From Triparma columacea (Eukaryota > Sar > Bolidophyceae > Parmales > Triparmaceae): a stretch of DNA of 48,971 nucleotides. The DNA lies in assembly GCA_030267965.1 (NCBI GenBank), contig BRYA01000056.1, positions 1 to 48,971 of the forward strand, in the 5' to 3' direction. This document shows positions 33,221 to 45,900 of the stretch, piece after piece. Made by a program: the position numbers and the translations under genes. Under the pieces are notes generated by a model that was not told the origin of the DNA, did not search any database, and worked only from the letters and a program-made list of their open reading frames with translations. Each line of letters starts with the position of its first letter. Position 1 is the first letter of the stretch.

Positions 33221-34194
33221 TTATAACAGTCCTCTCCGCATGAGCGCCTCGACCTTCTGATCGGCTGTCAACCCCTCCATCCCCTTCCCTCTCATCAACA
33301 CAGTCGCATCAAGCACCCCCCCTCCCCCCTCATCCTTCCCCCCATTCACTGCCACCCCCGCTTCCCTCTGTTTTTGCTTCTTCATGGCTTTAACCTTCAC
33401 CTTGCCGTAGAAGCCGTCAATGTGCGTGAAAAATTCCTTTGCAAACAAGGGCTCAAAACCGGGCTCTTCGAAGTCGATGAAAATTGACTGCCTCGCGAGC
33501 CCTTGCCCATTGTAGTCACTCGGCCGAGGTTGAAGGTAGGGCGCCTCCGAAGTCAGTTTCTTCTTCTTCTTCGGTTTTGGTGCTTCGAAAGGTTCAGCAC
33601 CCTCTACCCCCCCCCGCTCCACAAGCCGCCCCAAGACTTTGCTGAGTTGCCGCAAAAAATCCATTCCCTCCCTATCATCCATAAATTTCGTCCTAGCCGC
33701 CGCTGATCTCCTGATCAATCCCTTGTTCCCCCTCTCCTCAAAATGCTCCCCCCCCCCACCCCCCTTTTTCTTCTTCTTTTTGCTCTCCACGACAATTCCC
33801 TTTCGCTCCATCTTCATTTTCCTCTTCATCTTCCTCTCCTCCTTCGTCAAACCTTTGTTGACGTCAAACTTTGACATTTTGAGATCGGACTTGGAACTAA
33901 GGGGAGGGGAGAGATGAAATTGTGAGACAAGTAGGAACATTACCTCAATACACGCCCCCCAACCCCACCCCGTACTCACGTAGTATCAACAAGACTACTT
34001 ATCCAGTCCATTTCATCAGCCACTGCCCCATCTCCTGTCTCTTTCTTCTGTGGTGCCGAGTTGCTGGTGGCTTTTCCACCCTTCTTTCCACCAGCCTTAC
34101 TACCCTTACTATGAGCTTGCTTCCCTTCCTGCGACTGAGGCTTCATCCCTCCACTATCACCCGCGCCCTTTTTCTTTTTACCCTTATCCTTCAT
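33221..34194 (-). CDS. Lysine-rich protein with conserved C-terminal block
   Basis: Exons 34194-33980 and 33896-33221 give 296 residues. The first ~60 residues are Lys/Gly/Ser-rich (MKDKGKKKKGAGD...), followed by a short conserved-looking DEMDWISSLVD. Exon 2 has basic clusters (KSKKKKKKGGG, PKPKKKKK) typical of nucleolar signals. It also has a better-ordered segment at ~210-260 (QGLARQSIFIDFEEPGFEPL, FFTHIDGFYGKVK) that looks like a real but unrecognised domain. A nucleolar or ribosome-biogenesis role is a guess from composition. The intron is 83 nt (GTGAG...TAG). The start lies 90 bp from the divergent HOP2-like gene. Confidence 0.6.
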
Positions 34195-34284
34195 CTGGAA
34201 TCCCTTCTATTTTTTTGGGGTGCCTTCCTTCTTCCTCTCAGCTCTCAGCTCGAAGTCCTCCCCTCAAATAAAAAATATTGAAAT

Positions 34285-37159
34285 ATGGGTGAAGAAGCGC
34301 CCGAAATTTGGGACCTTGTCCTTCGTCTTGACTCTGGTATTGAGGTGAGCCGATTTTTGGACTTCTGAAGTCCAACCCCCATCCCTTCTGATAACTTTGG
34401 TTTCCGTTTTCACCAAGCTTTTCTGCTCTTTGTGTTTTTAATGCCTTAGTTTGGGTTTAAGTCGCCACTTTTCATTCACCAGCATCAAAATCTCATCCCA
34501 CACCCCCCACTTCCCTCCCTACCCCTAACTCTTGCCCACTCCTCCTACAATCCTCCCTCCAAACCAAAAACTTCCCACCGACCCCCAGGGAGTTGTGAAT
34601 TGCGACACGGAGGAGTGTCCAAATAGAGCAGTTGCGAGGTGGAGCAATGGAACTGACAACTGGAACACTTGCGAACCGTGTCAGGAACAGGATTTCGGGG
34701 GTTGGCCTCTTTTGGCTCTTCCCCCTCAGTCTGCCCCAGCAGCCCCCCCTGCTGCCAAAACTGACGTCGTCGAGCTCAAAACGGTCTCCAAGATCGTCGA
34801 ACTCGCACCCTCTGCGTCTTCCAACGTCAACCCCCCCCCGCCCGCTACCAAACTCCCCCTTCTCTCCCCCCCCGTCGCAAATACCCTGGTCGCAGTGAAC
34901 GCCGCTGTAGCGGAACACGCCGCTTCTGCTTCCATAAACCTCGTGTGTAACCCTGACGGCGCCCTCAAGTCTGCGACGAACGCGTGCGAGGCCACCGTCA
35001 ACGCACAGGTTGCCCTCCGTGCCGCGAAGAATGCGATTGATATTGCAAGGGCGACCAGTTCATGCTCCGTGGCTGTCGCATCTGGTGTGCTCGACGCCGT
35101 CTCGAAGGCCAAGGACGCTTCAGACGCAGCGAAGCTGTCGACTGACATCGCCAAGACCCTCAACGACGATCTCCCAGCTCTTCCTATCGAGCCCGTCTGG
35201 GACATCATCAAGACCTTCGAGAACGACCCCATCGCAGCAGGGACTTGCGACGGGGAGACCTGCCAAAAACCTGCAACATGTCTTTGGTCTTGTGCTACGG
35301 AGGTGAGACGAGACGAGGAGTCAGGGGTGTGTATTTACACGTGGTAGTATCACAGGCAGATACAACACAGTGTCGTTGTCTTAACCATCACTCCACCCCT
35401 TCCACTGCTCGCTTCACCGCACGCTCCCTCGTCGCAGAAATGGAAGTGCTGCCTCGACTGCCAAGAGCTTGAGTTCGGAGGCTTTCCTGTGGATTACAAG
35501 GTGAGCACCGGCCGAAGGCAAAGTAGCTTCGCTGACATTCACAAACACGACAATTTACCCACTAACACAACACTTCGGTTGTCATAGATCCCGGCGCAGT
35601 TCCTCACGACTGGAAAACCGGTCCCTCCCCTGCCATCCCACGATCTCATTTCGAACCCACCTTACCCAAAGTCTTCCGTGTTTGCCGATTCGGACTCTGA
35701 CTCGGACAACGACGCTCCAATTCCGGCCTCCATATCTTTTGCTGGTTCCGTCGTTTCGCCCCCTCCCAAGAAGGCCAAAGACAACAAAGCCGTGACCCCC
35801 TCTCCCCAGGGCCCAACCTCGAACCTGAAAAAAATGCAGGACAAATGGATCAAGGAGGCCCAGGCGATCGATAGGAATGGTGAGATAAGACGGGTGTACA
35901 CTGGTATACAATGGGAGTGAAGCTACGAAGCCAATAACGTCAGCAATGGCAAAGGAAATCGGCGAAATCGGTAGAAGTACAACGCACAACACGAAACTAC
36001 GCCTCAACAACTAATATCTTCTTTTCGCCCGCTCCTCTAACACTTTGTCCACACTTCGCTTCGCTCATTGCAGCGAAAATCATCACCAAGATCCCAGAAG
36101 CCATGTTGGCGATCCACACTCACCTTCACAACAAGGGCCCAATGAACATCACTGGCCTTTTCGAAAGCCTCAAGAAGGTGAGAATAGACAAGAAGGAAAT
36201 GACAAAGAGAGGCGTTGAGCACCATTTAATCTTCTTCCGACTTGGTCTCTCTTCGTTGTTCGTCGCTTTGCCTGACACTTCGCTTATCGCAGGTCATCCC
36301 CAACGCCGTTCTTCGAAAGTCTATCGATAAGATGGTTTCAAACGGGGATGACTATCGCGGCAAGGGGAGCCCCGATAACTGCCTTCGCACCAGACAGGGC
36401 AAAAACTCTACTTCAACTCTGTATTTCGCCTTTGAGGAGGAGCCTCGCAACTTTCAGGCGCAGAGCGACACCGTAGCAGAGATCGAGGTGACCAAGTATG
36501 AGCTCAAGCAGGTGAGCACTGACGAGGAGGATGGGGAAAGCACCATGGGGGCGACTCCATGCACATCACAGCTAAACAATTCCTTTTGCTCGCAGATGGA
36601 GGACGAAATTCAAAGGACCCAGAACGAGGCGAAGAGCATCCAGACCCAGCCCAAGAACACTGCCCTCGATAGCACCATCACCACCCTGTCCGACACTGTC
36701 TCCGAACTCACATCTTCCCGGGACGAGGCAGCCAAGCACACGGTCGACAAGAAGGCCCTGAAGAAAATGAACTCGGCCCACTCTTTTTTCGTCCTCGAAT
36801 GGAAGAAGAGGAAGGCCAAGTGCATCACGGGCTTGAACAACCTCGAGTCTGCGACCGACGGAGTCATCGTCACGAAGAAGTGCATGGCCGGCTCTGGGCA
36901 GATTGACGTCGAAAGGTAAGAATCGACAATTGCAATTTAGTACGAATCTCAAGCACTAACGCAACCATTCCGTCGTCGCAGCGACGAAAGGATTGCTAAG
37001 GAGGCTCACAACGCGATCAAGTTCAAATCGAAGAAATTAGGTTTCAAGAAGAGGAAAGTGGATGACTTGGGTGTCAAGTCCTTCATTGCAGTCCTACTCG
37101 ACAAGGATTCCCCAAGAGGTGTGAAGAGGATTTACGCGGAGGACAGTAGCGCACTTTGA
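34285..37159 (+). CDS. HOP2-like protein with duplicated Cys4 N-terminal module
   Basis: Eight exons: 34285-34344, 34589-35302, 35438-35500, 35588-35879, 36074-36177, 36293-36511, 36596-36915 and 36982-37159. All phases agree, giving 649 residues. The C-terminal ~270 residues have the HOP2/TBPIP order. A winged-helix comes first (AMLAIHTHLHNKGPMNITGL...LYFAFEE). A coiled coil follows, and then the WKKRKAKC helix that parallels the WRKRKR helix of HOP2. HOP2 works with MND1 in meiotic strand exchange. The N-terminal half is not part of known HOP2. It has two copies of a module WD[LI][VI]...Cx4C...WxxCxxCQExxFGGxP, with cysteines at 25, 30, 48, 51 and 240, 245, 263, 266, separated by an Ala/Val-rich linker. 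HOP2 identity is inference from layout. A two-gene alternative is less likely because every junction stays in frame. Confidence 0.7.
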
Positions 37160-37165
37160 GAGAGG

Positions 37166-37283
37166 GCATGAGGGAGGAGGGGAGATCGAAGTTACGGTTA
37201 GAACTAGAGAGTTAGAATAGAAGGCGTGAGGGAGGAGGGGAGATTGAAGTTACGGTTGAACTGGAGAGTTAGAATAGAATAGA
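37166..37283. repeat. 58-bp tandem duplication between convergent genes
   Basis: Two imperfect copies start at 37166 (GCATGAGGGAGGAGGGGAGA) and 37224 (GCGTGAGGGAGGAGGGGAGA). Each ends in AGAGAGTTAGAATAG-type sequence. They fill most of the 167-bp gap between the HOP2-like stop and the channel stop. Confidence 0.8.
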
Positions 37284-37326
37284 AGCCATTTGTTTTATTT
37301 TCAATATAATGATTCGTTTATTTTTT

Positions 37327-40300
37327 TTATTTTGTTTCTTTTGCTCCAACGTCTCCTTCTTCGGCAGCCTCTTCAAGTTTGACATCCTCCTTAACATCCT
37401 CCTTGACGACCTCCTCCTTGACGACCTCCTCCTTGACGACCTCCTTGACGACCTCCTTGACGACCTCCTCCTTGACGACCTCCTTGACGACCTCCTCCTT
37501 GACGACCTCCTTTACCTGCTCCTTTACCTGCTCCTCTACCTGCTCCTTCACCGCCTCTTGCTCGTGCTCCTTTGCCAAGTCAGCCATTCTCGACTTAGCG
37601 TTTGCCTCCCTTGCGGAAGCCGACATTTGGAACTTCGGCTTCAATATCTCCCTTACTGTGATTTTATTCTTCATTTGAGCGTAATTCTCGTCCAAAGCAT
37701 TTGTTTCCTGTCCTATATCGAGCTTTGCCGTTCCGGTTTTCTCCGCGACAACGCGCTTCGCCAGCGCCGATGCGACGTCGAATATTGAAATGACGGGCTC
37801 ATCAGTCTTGTCGACAGCAATCTTCATGATTCCGCACTCATCTAACCTCATGAAGAGCTCGTCTTGGGAGGCTTCGTAGTCTTCTCCAAAGCCCATCGGC
37901 TTGTCGAGGATCTGGTAGAAGTCCGTCAAGTCCTTGACCTTTATGAGTCCGGTGCCATCCTTATCAAACTGGCACCAGTCCTCGCAGAAGAGGTCAAGTT
38001 CTCCTGGTGATAGTGAATCCCCAGTTTCGTTGTCCTCGAAAGCTTCAAGGATAACTCCCAGGAAAAGATTGAGCATGACGAAGGTCACGAGTAGAGTGAA
38101 TGAATAAAAGAAGAACATGGCCCAGCCTTTGGACCCGCAGCCGTAAAGAGGGATGCAACAGCTGGCATCTCCGAGCTGTTCGAGCTCGGCATCAGTCATG
38201 TTCAAGGGGTCTAGTAGAACATCGCAGGGGGGAAGATCAGGCTCGTTCCAGCACCAGTTGCTATTGACCGGGAAGGGAGGATCATCGTGGCACTCTGTGT
38301 TGCTTATCATGCTGTGCATGAAACCATTCCAATTCTCTCCTGTAGAAAACCTGAAGAGGGTGACGAGACTGTTCCCGAAATTCCTAAAGTTCGCCCTGTT
38401 GTTCAAGTCATCGCCAAACGCGACCTTCGAAAAGATCTGAACGGCCATGACGGCGTAGATAAAGAAGAGGAGAAAAAGGAGGAGCCCGATGTTGTACAGG
38501 GAGGGGAGGCTGACCACGATGGTGGTGAAGTAGTGGTTGAGCGACTTGGCAGAATTGATGAGACGGAAGATACGACCGATTCTGCACATTCTCACAACAC
38601 TGGCGATGCTGCCAATATCAAATCCCATGGCGAAGAAGAGGATCAACCCCATGTCGGTCCCCACCACAATAATGCAATCAAACTTGTTCCAGCTGTCAAT
38701 TATGTAGCGCCCCCACCCCAGGGCCATAACCTTGATGACGAGCTCAACGGTGAAAATAATGGCAAAAAGGAAGTTGATCCAGAACATGGCGTCCCTGTAA
38801 CCATCACTCATCCCATGATATTCCATTGCCATAATAACGCTGTTAGCAACGATGCAACCCATGATAAAGGCATCGAAGGAGCAAGGCTTGGTGATGTTGA
38901 GGATGTCGTGGGCAGTCCTGCGCAGGGGACTTTCCGGTGGATCATACTTGACCTTCGGCTTGAGCTTATGGATCAACTTTTTAGTGTTCGACCACTCCTT
39001 CTGCTCCTCCGTCATGAAAAGCGCCTCACCGTCGTTGGCCTGCTTCAGGCTATTGAAGTTGTCAATGACGACGCCCACGAACAGGTTGATAACAAAGAAG
39101 GCTCCTACAATGATGAACAATATGTAAAAGAGAATGATCATGCCGGTGCCGTCTTTTCTCTCAAAGGAAGCGTTGCCACTCGCATCCAACCCGTACCTTC
39201 GGGGCTGCATGTCGACTCCCTCTGAGTCTATCGTCGCGTACATGTAGTCAACCCACCCCTCAGTGGTGGAGAGCTCGTAAAGGAGGAAGAGGGCATCTCC
39301 AACATCATCGAAGCTCCTGGGAAGGACCTTGGCCCAGGCGGCTGGATCTCCACAATCGCATATCGCCTTGCTAGAGGGAACGACAGTGCTTCCAGACTGA
39401 ATTTCAGCGTAGCATGTGCTATCGCTATCGAAGAGGGAGATGTTCATCGTGTTCCAGGCTACAGGGTTCAAAACAAGCTCGCACAGGCCATCGCTGAGGG
39501 GGCAAGCGTCATCGTCGTAACTTGCATCTCCTCCACAAGCATAAAGCTGGCCTTTGAACAAGTTCACGCCAAGAATCGCAAATATGAGGAAAAAAAGGAA
39601 GCAGATGAGCAGGACATTGGCCACAGCAGGGACCGAGTTCATCAGGGCGTTGACAACCAGTTGCAGCTCAGGCATCCTGTTGACCATACGAAGAGGCCTC
39701 AAGACTCTCACGGTACGCATAGCTCTGAGAGCCTTGCCGGGTCCGACGTTAGCAAGGGCCAGGAAGGAAATGACGACGATGAAAAAGTCGAGCACGTTCC
39801 AGCCGTCGCGAAGATAGCTGCCCTCGTGAAGAAAGAAGCCTAGGGAAATAATCTTCATGAGCGCCTCGATACCGAAGATGACTGTCAAGACGACATCCAA
39901 ACTCTGCAATACCGAGGAGGGTTGGTCGAGAGGGTTATCGATAGCAAGGGTACAGGAAGAGAAGAGGATGAGGAAGATGATGAAGTTCTCGAAGTATAGG
40001 TTCTCAGAGAACACAACGCACATGGAACGTATCGGATTCTCGAAGGTGAAGAGGCACAAAGATTTATGGTTGTAATCGATCATATGGTCATACTCGCCGT
40101 GCTTCTTTTTCTTATCAGCTGACGAGTCCTTAATGAGATCGTCGTTGCCTTCAAAGTTAGCAAGAAGGATGGCAAGGAAGAGATTCATGACAATCATAGC
40201 TCCAATGACGAAGATGACGAAGTTGTAGATCACTCCACCCCACCCAGCGGCCCTGTAACAATCGTACATGATGCTATTCCAGTTTTCGCCAGAGAGGAAT

Positions 40301-42684
40301 TGGAAGATTGTAGTAATGCTCCACAATAGGTCATCGAAGTGGTTCCTGGGGATGTTTTCCATGACATCCTCACTGTTGAAGGCCGCATCTTCGAACGCGA
40401 GCTTCTCCCCAGTGTCTGGATCGAAGTGCATCTCGTTGGCGAAAAATTGCATACCAACGAGAGCCATAATGTACATGAAGAGACCGAGCAAAACTGCGAA
40501 GTTGGCAATGTCGAAGACTGTCCTGACCATGGCCCCTAGCAGAATCTGCATTTCACGCCAGTTCTTCGCGAGCTTGAAAATTCTGAAGAGCCTGAAGGTG
40601 CGAAGAGCGGACATACCACTGGGTCCAGCCTCCTTGTCGTCGGAAGTAGCCGCCATGACGATCTCAACTATCGAGACGGTAACGATAAATGCATCGAATA
40701 GGTTGAAGGGATCGGACGCGTACTTGAAAGGCCCGAGGGCCGGAATCTTGAGGGCCATTTCGATTATGAAGACGTACGTGAGGATCATGTTGATGACTTC
40801 GACGTCCTTCATATTCTCTGGCTCCGGGAAGCTGTCCATACTGAGCGTGATGGTGTTGATAAGGATACAGACGGTGATGAAGTGCCCGAAATACTTGTGC
40901 TCGACAAATCCTTCTAGAGCTCCCACCTCCTTAATTTCGGGGGCGGCCTGCGAGGGGAAGGGGGAGGGGGGAGTAAGAATTGAGAAAGACTCGAATAGTG
41001 CTGGTGGCGTCGATGCTGTCGTGTGCCGCCGGTATTCTCACCCCTTCCTTCTCTTCTTCCTTGTTTTCTCCACCCTTCCCCTCTCCTCCCTCTCCCTCTC
41101 CTTCTCCGCCCTCCTCCTTTTTCTCCTCCTCCTCCTCCCCCCCCTCCTCCTCCTCCTCCTCCTCCTCCTCGATACCGATGGCGGCAAGGAAGAGATTCAT
41201 CAAGAAGAAACTGCCGCAGAAGATGAGCAGGACGAAGACGACGAGACTGCTGATTATTCCATCAACATCCATGCACGCATACATTAAGTCGGTCCATCCC
41301 TCCTCGCTCACAGCCTGGAAGATTGTCACGAAGGACTGTCCTATATTGTCAAATTGAGTAATCCCCCAATTGACGTCCTGAGTTCGATGAGCGAAGGAGA
41401 GAGATTGATTAGAATAGAATAGAACGTCGCTGCTGTGGGGTGCTGCATGTCAAAAAAATGAAATGGCGAATCTTACCTCGTTCCACGTGCCAGACTTCAT
41501 CCTATTGAACCCGTAAGGGAATAACTCGTCGACGAACCTCGAATTTCCATAAGGATCAAAGTTGGAGCCGCATGTCATGTTCTTGTTCACGTCAACAGCG
41601 CAGGTGTGCTTCTGCAAGCTCCCGTCATCAGCGCACAGGGTAGTGTCATCTTCATCTTCAGGCCAGATGCAATCCGTCGGTGTTGCCCAGGGAGAACTCG
41701 ATTTGTCCTTTATGTCAGCATCAAGGGTAGTCATGAGATTTCCAGAAGGATCCCGACAACGCCACAACTCGGGATCCTTAGTGACAGAATCTATGTAAGA
41801 TGACCAACAATCAAGGGTCCTGAAGTTGTTGGTTTCGTTCGAAGTGCATGTGGGGTCCAAACGGACTGGAAAAGGGGTGAGCCTGCACCGCGAGTGCATT
41901 TTCCCTTGGAAGAGCTGCATTCCAAGGATGGAGAATATGAGTAGGGCAAACGTAACGAGGATCACAAGATCAAGAAGGCCTTGCGCCGAGTTCACAAGGG
42001 ACTGGATGACCCTCCTTAGCCCTGGCAATCTCGCTATGGATCGAAGAGGGCGGAGCACACGGAACGCGCGGAGGACACCCAGGTTGATAGGCAGCAGCTC
42101 GGGATCGATTGAATCCAAAACGACAGTGAACCAACCAACGAATACAACAAGCAAGTCGAGCTTGTTCCACGGATCCCGAACGTACGTGTTCGGCGCCCCC
42201 CAGAAACCTAGGGCGATCATCTTAGTAATCATCTCAATGGTGAAGAGAATGAGGAAAGGAAGCTCTATCATCTCGACAAACTTATTGACACTAGAATCCG
42301 TAGTGGAAGTGAAATCGGAGCCAATCTTGTAGCCGTCCTTACCACCCCCGCTGGGAGTATTCGAGTCGGCCTCGACTACCGAATAGTCCGTCAAACCCAT
42401 AGTTATTGAATTCGCAATGATAAGGATGAGGATAAATTTGTCAAACCAGGTGCCAGGCGCTATTGTCTTGATACACCTGCGGACAACGAGGGGCGAATGG
42501 AGCAATTGTTGGCAAAGGCTAGCTGGATAGGGCATGGGATACCAATAAGTAAAAACTCTCACCATGCGCGAACTGGGTGGTCTTTCGGGAAGAAATAAAG
42601 GGCAACATCCACGAGCGTAGGTGGCCACGCATCCTCCTTGTTAACCTCACTCTGATTCTCGGGAGCAATTTGAGCAGCCGACAT
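37327..42684 (-). CDS. Four-domain voltage-gated calcium-channel-like alpha subunit
   Basis: Exons 42684-42563, 42476-41477, 41377-41042 and 40947-37327 give 1692 residues, a full four-repeat channel. Each repeat has six membrane segments. S4 helices carry spaced arginines: LRAFRVLRPLRSIARL, LRTFRLFRIFKLAKN, LRAMRTVRVLRPLRM and VVRMCRIGRIFRLI. The selectivity loops are SEEGW (E400), SGENW (E707), TTEGW (E1049) and TGENW (E1357). This EEEE ring is typical of Ca2+-selective channels, unlike DEKA sodium or EEKE NALCN types. After the last S6, FDKDGTGLI near 1480 is an EF-hand-like loop. The tail ends in a repetitive charged coiled coil (KEEVVKEVV) at ~1620-1680. A poly-Glu stretch lies in the I-II linker. 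Likely role: plasma-membrane Ca2+ entry. It is divergent from the EGF/S74 gene. Confidence 0.93.
37383..37545. repeat. Coding minisatellite in the channel tail
   Basis: Alternating 12- and 15-bp units (CTCCTTGACGAC, with or without CTC) repeat about ten times. On the minus strand they encode Val-Val-Lys-Glu-Glu-type steps of the channel's C-terminal coiled coil. All units are multiples of three, so copy-number change would keep frame. Confidence 0.85.
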
Positions 42685-42929
42685 CAAAGATAGGCTTGAA
42701 TAGGAAGTGCTTTCAAGGTGAAACTCGAGAGGGGCTTTGGTTCAAGATGTAAAGGCAAGTGACCCGTCAATCGCCTGACTAGCACGAATCCGTCCTTCAA
42801 GTCGTCTGTAAGATGAGATTGTGGACAGAGAAGGATTTACGTTTGTAGTTTTTGTGTTGGGCTCCCCTCTTTATGCGTTATCTCAGGAATCCGAAACTTG
42901 ATTTCGACTTCAGACCAACATAATTGCTA
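42685..42929. promoter_or_regulatory. Divergent promoter of channel and EGF/S74 genes
   Basis: 245 bp separate the two start codons. No TATA box or repeated motif was recognised. It should contain both 5' leaders. Confidence 0.4.
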
Positions 42930-45900
42930 ATGAAGATCCTCATTTTTTTCATTACGGTTGGAAGTGTCTTTTCCGGCTGTGCACCTCACTGGTGTAACCA
43001 GCGTGGACTATGTACTTCCCCGACTGATGCCGACGCCTTCTGCTTCTGTGAATATGGTACGCATGGGTGGACGGAGGGAGTGATTTTTGAGAAATATTGG
43101 AGGTTTTCAGATGGTCTCGCTCGCCGACTTTCTACTTCCGGGGCGGTGAACCAAACGATATATCGATAATTCACATTTTAACGCTTGCTTACCATCCTTC
43201 CCTCAAACCCTCCCCCCCTCCTTGCGAGTTCAGGATTTACAAATTCAGATTGCTCTCTTAGAATCTGCCCCAAGTCATTTGACCCGCTGGATACACCCTC
43301 TAAGAATCATAGGGCAGTATCCATGACTCTCAAGTCGGCAAGGGGCAAGATGGAGGGTGTGGTCAAGGTTGGGTTCAATGGGGAGGAGTTTGACATGACT
43401 CCTGGGGTGGGCGCTGATAAGTTGACGCAGCAATTCAGCAGCCTGAAAAATGTCGAGGAGGTGGAGGTCGAGAGTTTTGAGGAGGACGAAAAGGGGGGAG
43501 CCGTGTACAATGTAAAATTCCTGAAGTGGCCTGTCATCCCTCATGAGAATAACATTTACAACAATAACGGCAACCCCCCTCTGTCAGCATTCAGTTGCAA
43601 CACGACTGGAATCACGGGGGATGCATACGGCGTTGAATGCAAGTTCAAGTCCATCGAAAGCACTCAAATTAAGGAGTACATTGAGTGCAGTAACCACGGA
43701 AAGTGCAACAAAATGACTGGACAGTGCGCTTGCGAGAAAGGGTGGAACGGTGAAGCTTGTGACGACAACACCGACTCAAGCGATGTCATCAACCACAAGG
43801 CCGAGGGACCCTTCTTCACTGGAACCGTCATGAGGATGGACGCCAGCAGGGACCTTAGCGGGACGTTCGACTTCTTGAGGGCGACCACGAGCTACGGTAG
43901 AAAAGATATACTGCAGGTGTCAGGGAACGGAAACCTGACCATGCACGAGGGCGACCTGAGGCTCAAGAATGGCGGGGTCAGTGTGGAGGGGGGTGAGGGT
44001 CTTGCCGTCAAAAGTGCCGAGAGCAGCGTGTTCCCCGCCATCACTGGAATCAGCCCTGGTGGCGGCGCCGCCTTCTATGGACCCGGGGCTAACTTTATTG
44101 GGAATGTGGTTGAGCTCGGGGTGGAGAGAGGGAAGGGCGAGGTTTTCAAGTTCATCAATGCCGAGGTCAAAGGTAGCGATGGCAAGGAGGAGGTTTTTGT
44201 TGTCAGAGGGGACGGATTCGTCCAGGCGACGGGCTTCAGAGGAAAGGACATTGTCGTGGGGAACGAGTTGAGGGCGGGCGGGGGAGGAATGACCGTCGAA
44301 GGCGGAGGCCTCGAGGTTGAGGAGGGAGGGATGAAGGTAGAGGGAGCGAGCAACTTTACTAACCAAGAGGGAGGCACAACCCTGTTGGTGGAAAGCCACT
44401 CAATAGCCGGCCACGATGCGATGAAGGTCAAGAAACACGGGGGGGAGGGTAGTTACCTAAAGTTGGAAGATGGTGAATCCAGGACTGTCTTTGAAATCGA
44501 CGGCGAAGGTACTGTCAATGTTGGTGGCGGACTGGAAGTTAAGTCGGGAGGACTCAAAGTCCTGGGAGGCGGCGCAGAGATAGAATCAGGAGGGCTCAAG
44601 GTGAAAGGTGGAATCACACTTGCTGGAGGGGACCTCATCGTCGAAGACGAAGGCGGGTTTGTCGTGAAAGGCGGAGTGAAGGGGAGCCAGGGCGGCACTG
44701 GGGGGAGTGCTGTGGAGGGAACATGCACAAACGAGCACTTTTCAGGTAACGTCGTTGAACTTTCCGGGGTCTCCCCTTCAACTGCAGGCCAGTACAACTT
44801 CATTTCGACTTCGGTCTCCGGCTCCCCAGTCTTCTCCGTGACGTCCTCCGGGACCGTTGTCAACACGGGAGGGATAGACACGAAAGGTCACGTCATGGTA
44901 TCCGGAGACCTTGAGGTCAACGGTGGCATTGTCTTTGACAGGCACCTCGTTTCGCCCAAGGACGGAACTATCAAGATTGACGTGAAGGGGAATACCTTTA
45001 TTGAAATCGACAAAAACGGCCAGCACGGTGACAAGAAGAGCGTCGTCGTGGAGTGCGTCGGAAGCAAGCCCTCGCTGGGCCAGGTCATCATGATCAAGAA
45101 CGGTGGAGCCATCAATGCTCTGCTTCAGAACCCTGGCTCCGGACCTGCCACCCTTCCTGTCCCTGTCGGTACCGTCATTATGTTTGTGTACACCGAGCCC
45201 GATGGATGGGCGGACATTACAGCTGCCGCAGCGCACACGAGGGACTTGACCGGCGTCAATACACTCGAGGCGGCGAATGACCTGGACATTGGAAGGTTTG
45301 GCTTCACTGCCGACAGGTTCATTGCCGGGGAATGGAAAGACAAGGAAGGCGCCGACGAGGGAATGCTGGTATACTTTGGGGCCGGGGGGGTTATGACCGC
45401 GAACAAAGGCGTGAGATTTGAGAAAAACACCGGAGCCTTGAAGGTGGGGAAACTTGACATTGACGAAATCGTGGGCGACGTTGACTTTAGGGGGGGCAGC
45501 GTGAAGAACGTGAGGTTGGTTGGTGGGGAGATCGAGGGTGTGAAGCACTTGAATGTGGAAAGGTGAGCGTGGTTGGTGCAGCAGTTTAGGTTGGGATCTT
45601 ATGTATTTGTCTTTGCTACGGTTATTTGTCGTTGCTATGGTTATTTGTCGTTGCTGACTCCTGCTCTCTTGCTCTCCCCCATGAAGCTTTGGAGTTTTGA
45701 ATGAAGCTAAGCACACGACTGACCGATACGTGCGTGTAGGTGTCTTCAATGACCAGGGTTTCCTCAAGGCCTCTGACGACATCATGTTTGAGGGGAAGAA
45801 GGATGGGGGTGGACTGAGGGTCAGCAGAATCACCGCCCTGGGCGGGAAAAAGTTGGAATTCGGGAGCAGGATCGACTTCCAGGGGAACGAGCTCTCGGGA

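Noticed and set aside
37383..37545. CRISPR array
   Set aside because: Units are 12-15 bp without unique spacers and encode a regular protein repeat.
38287..41287. Plus-strand open frames opposite the channel gene
   Set aside because: They are antisense shadows; the minus strand encodes all channel segments without interruption.
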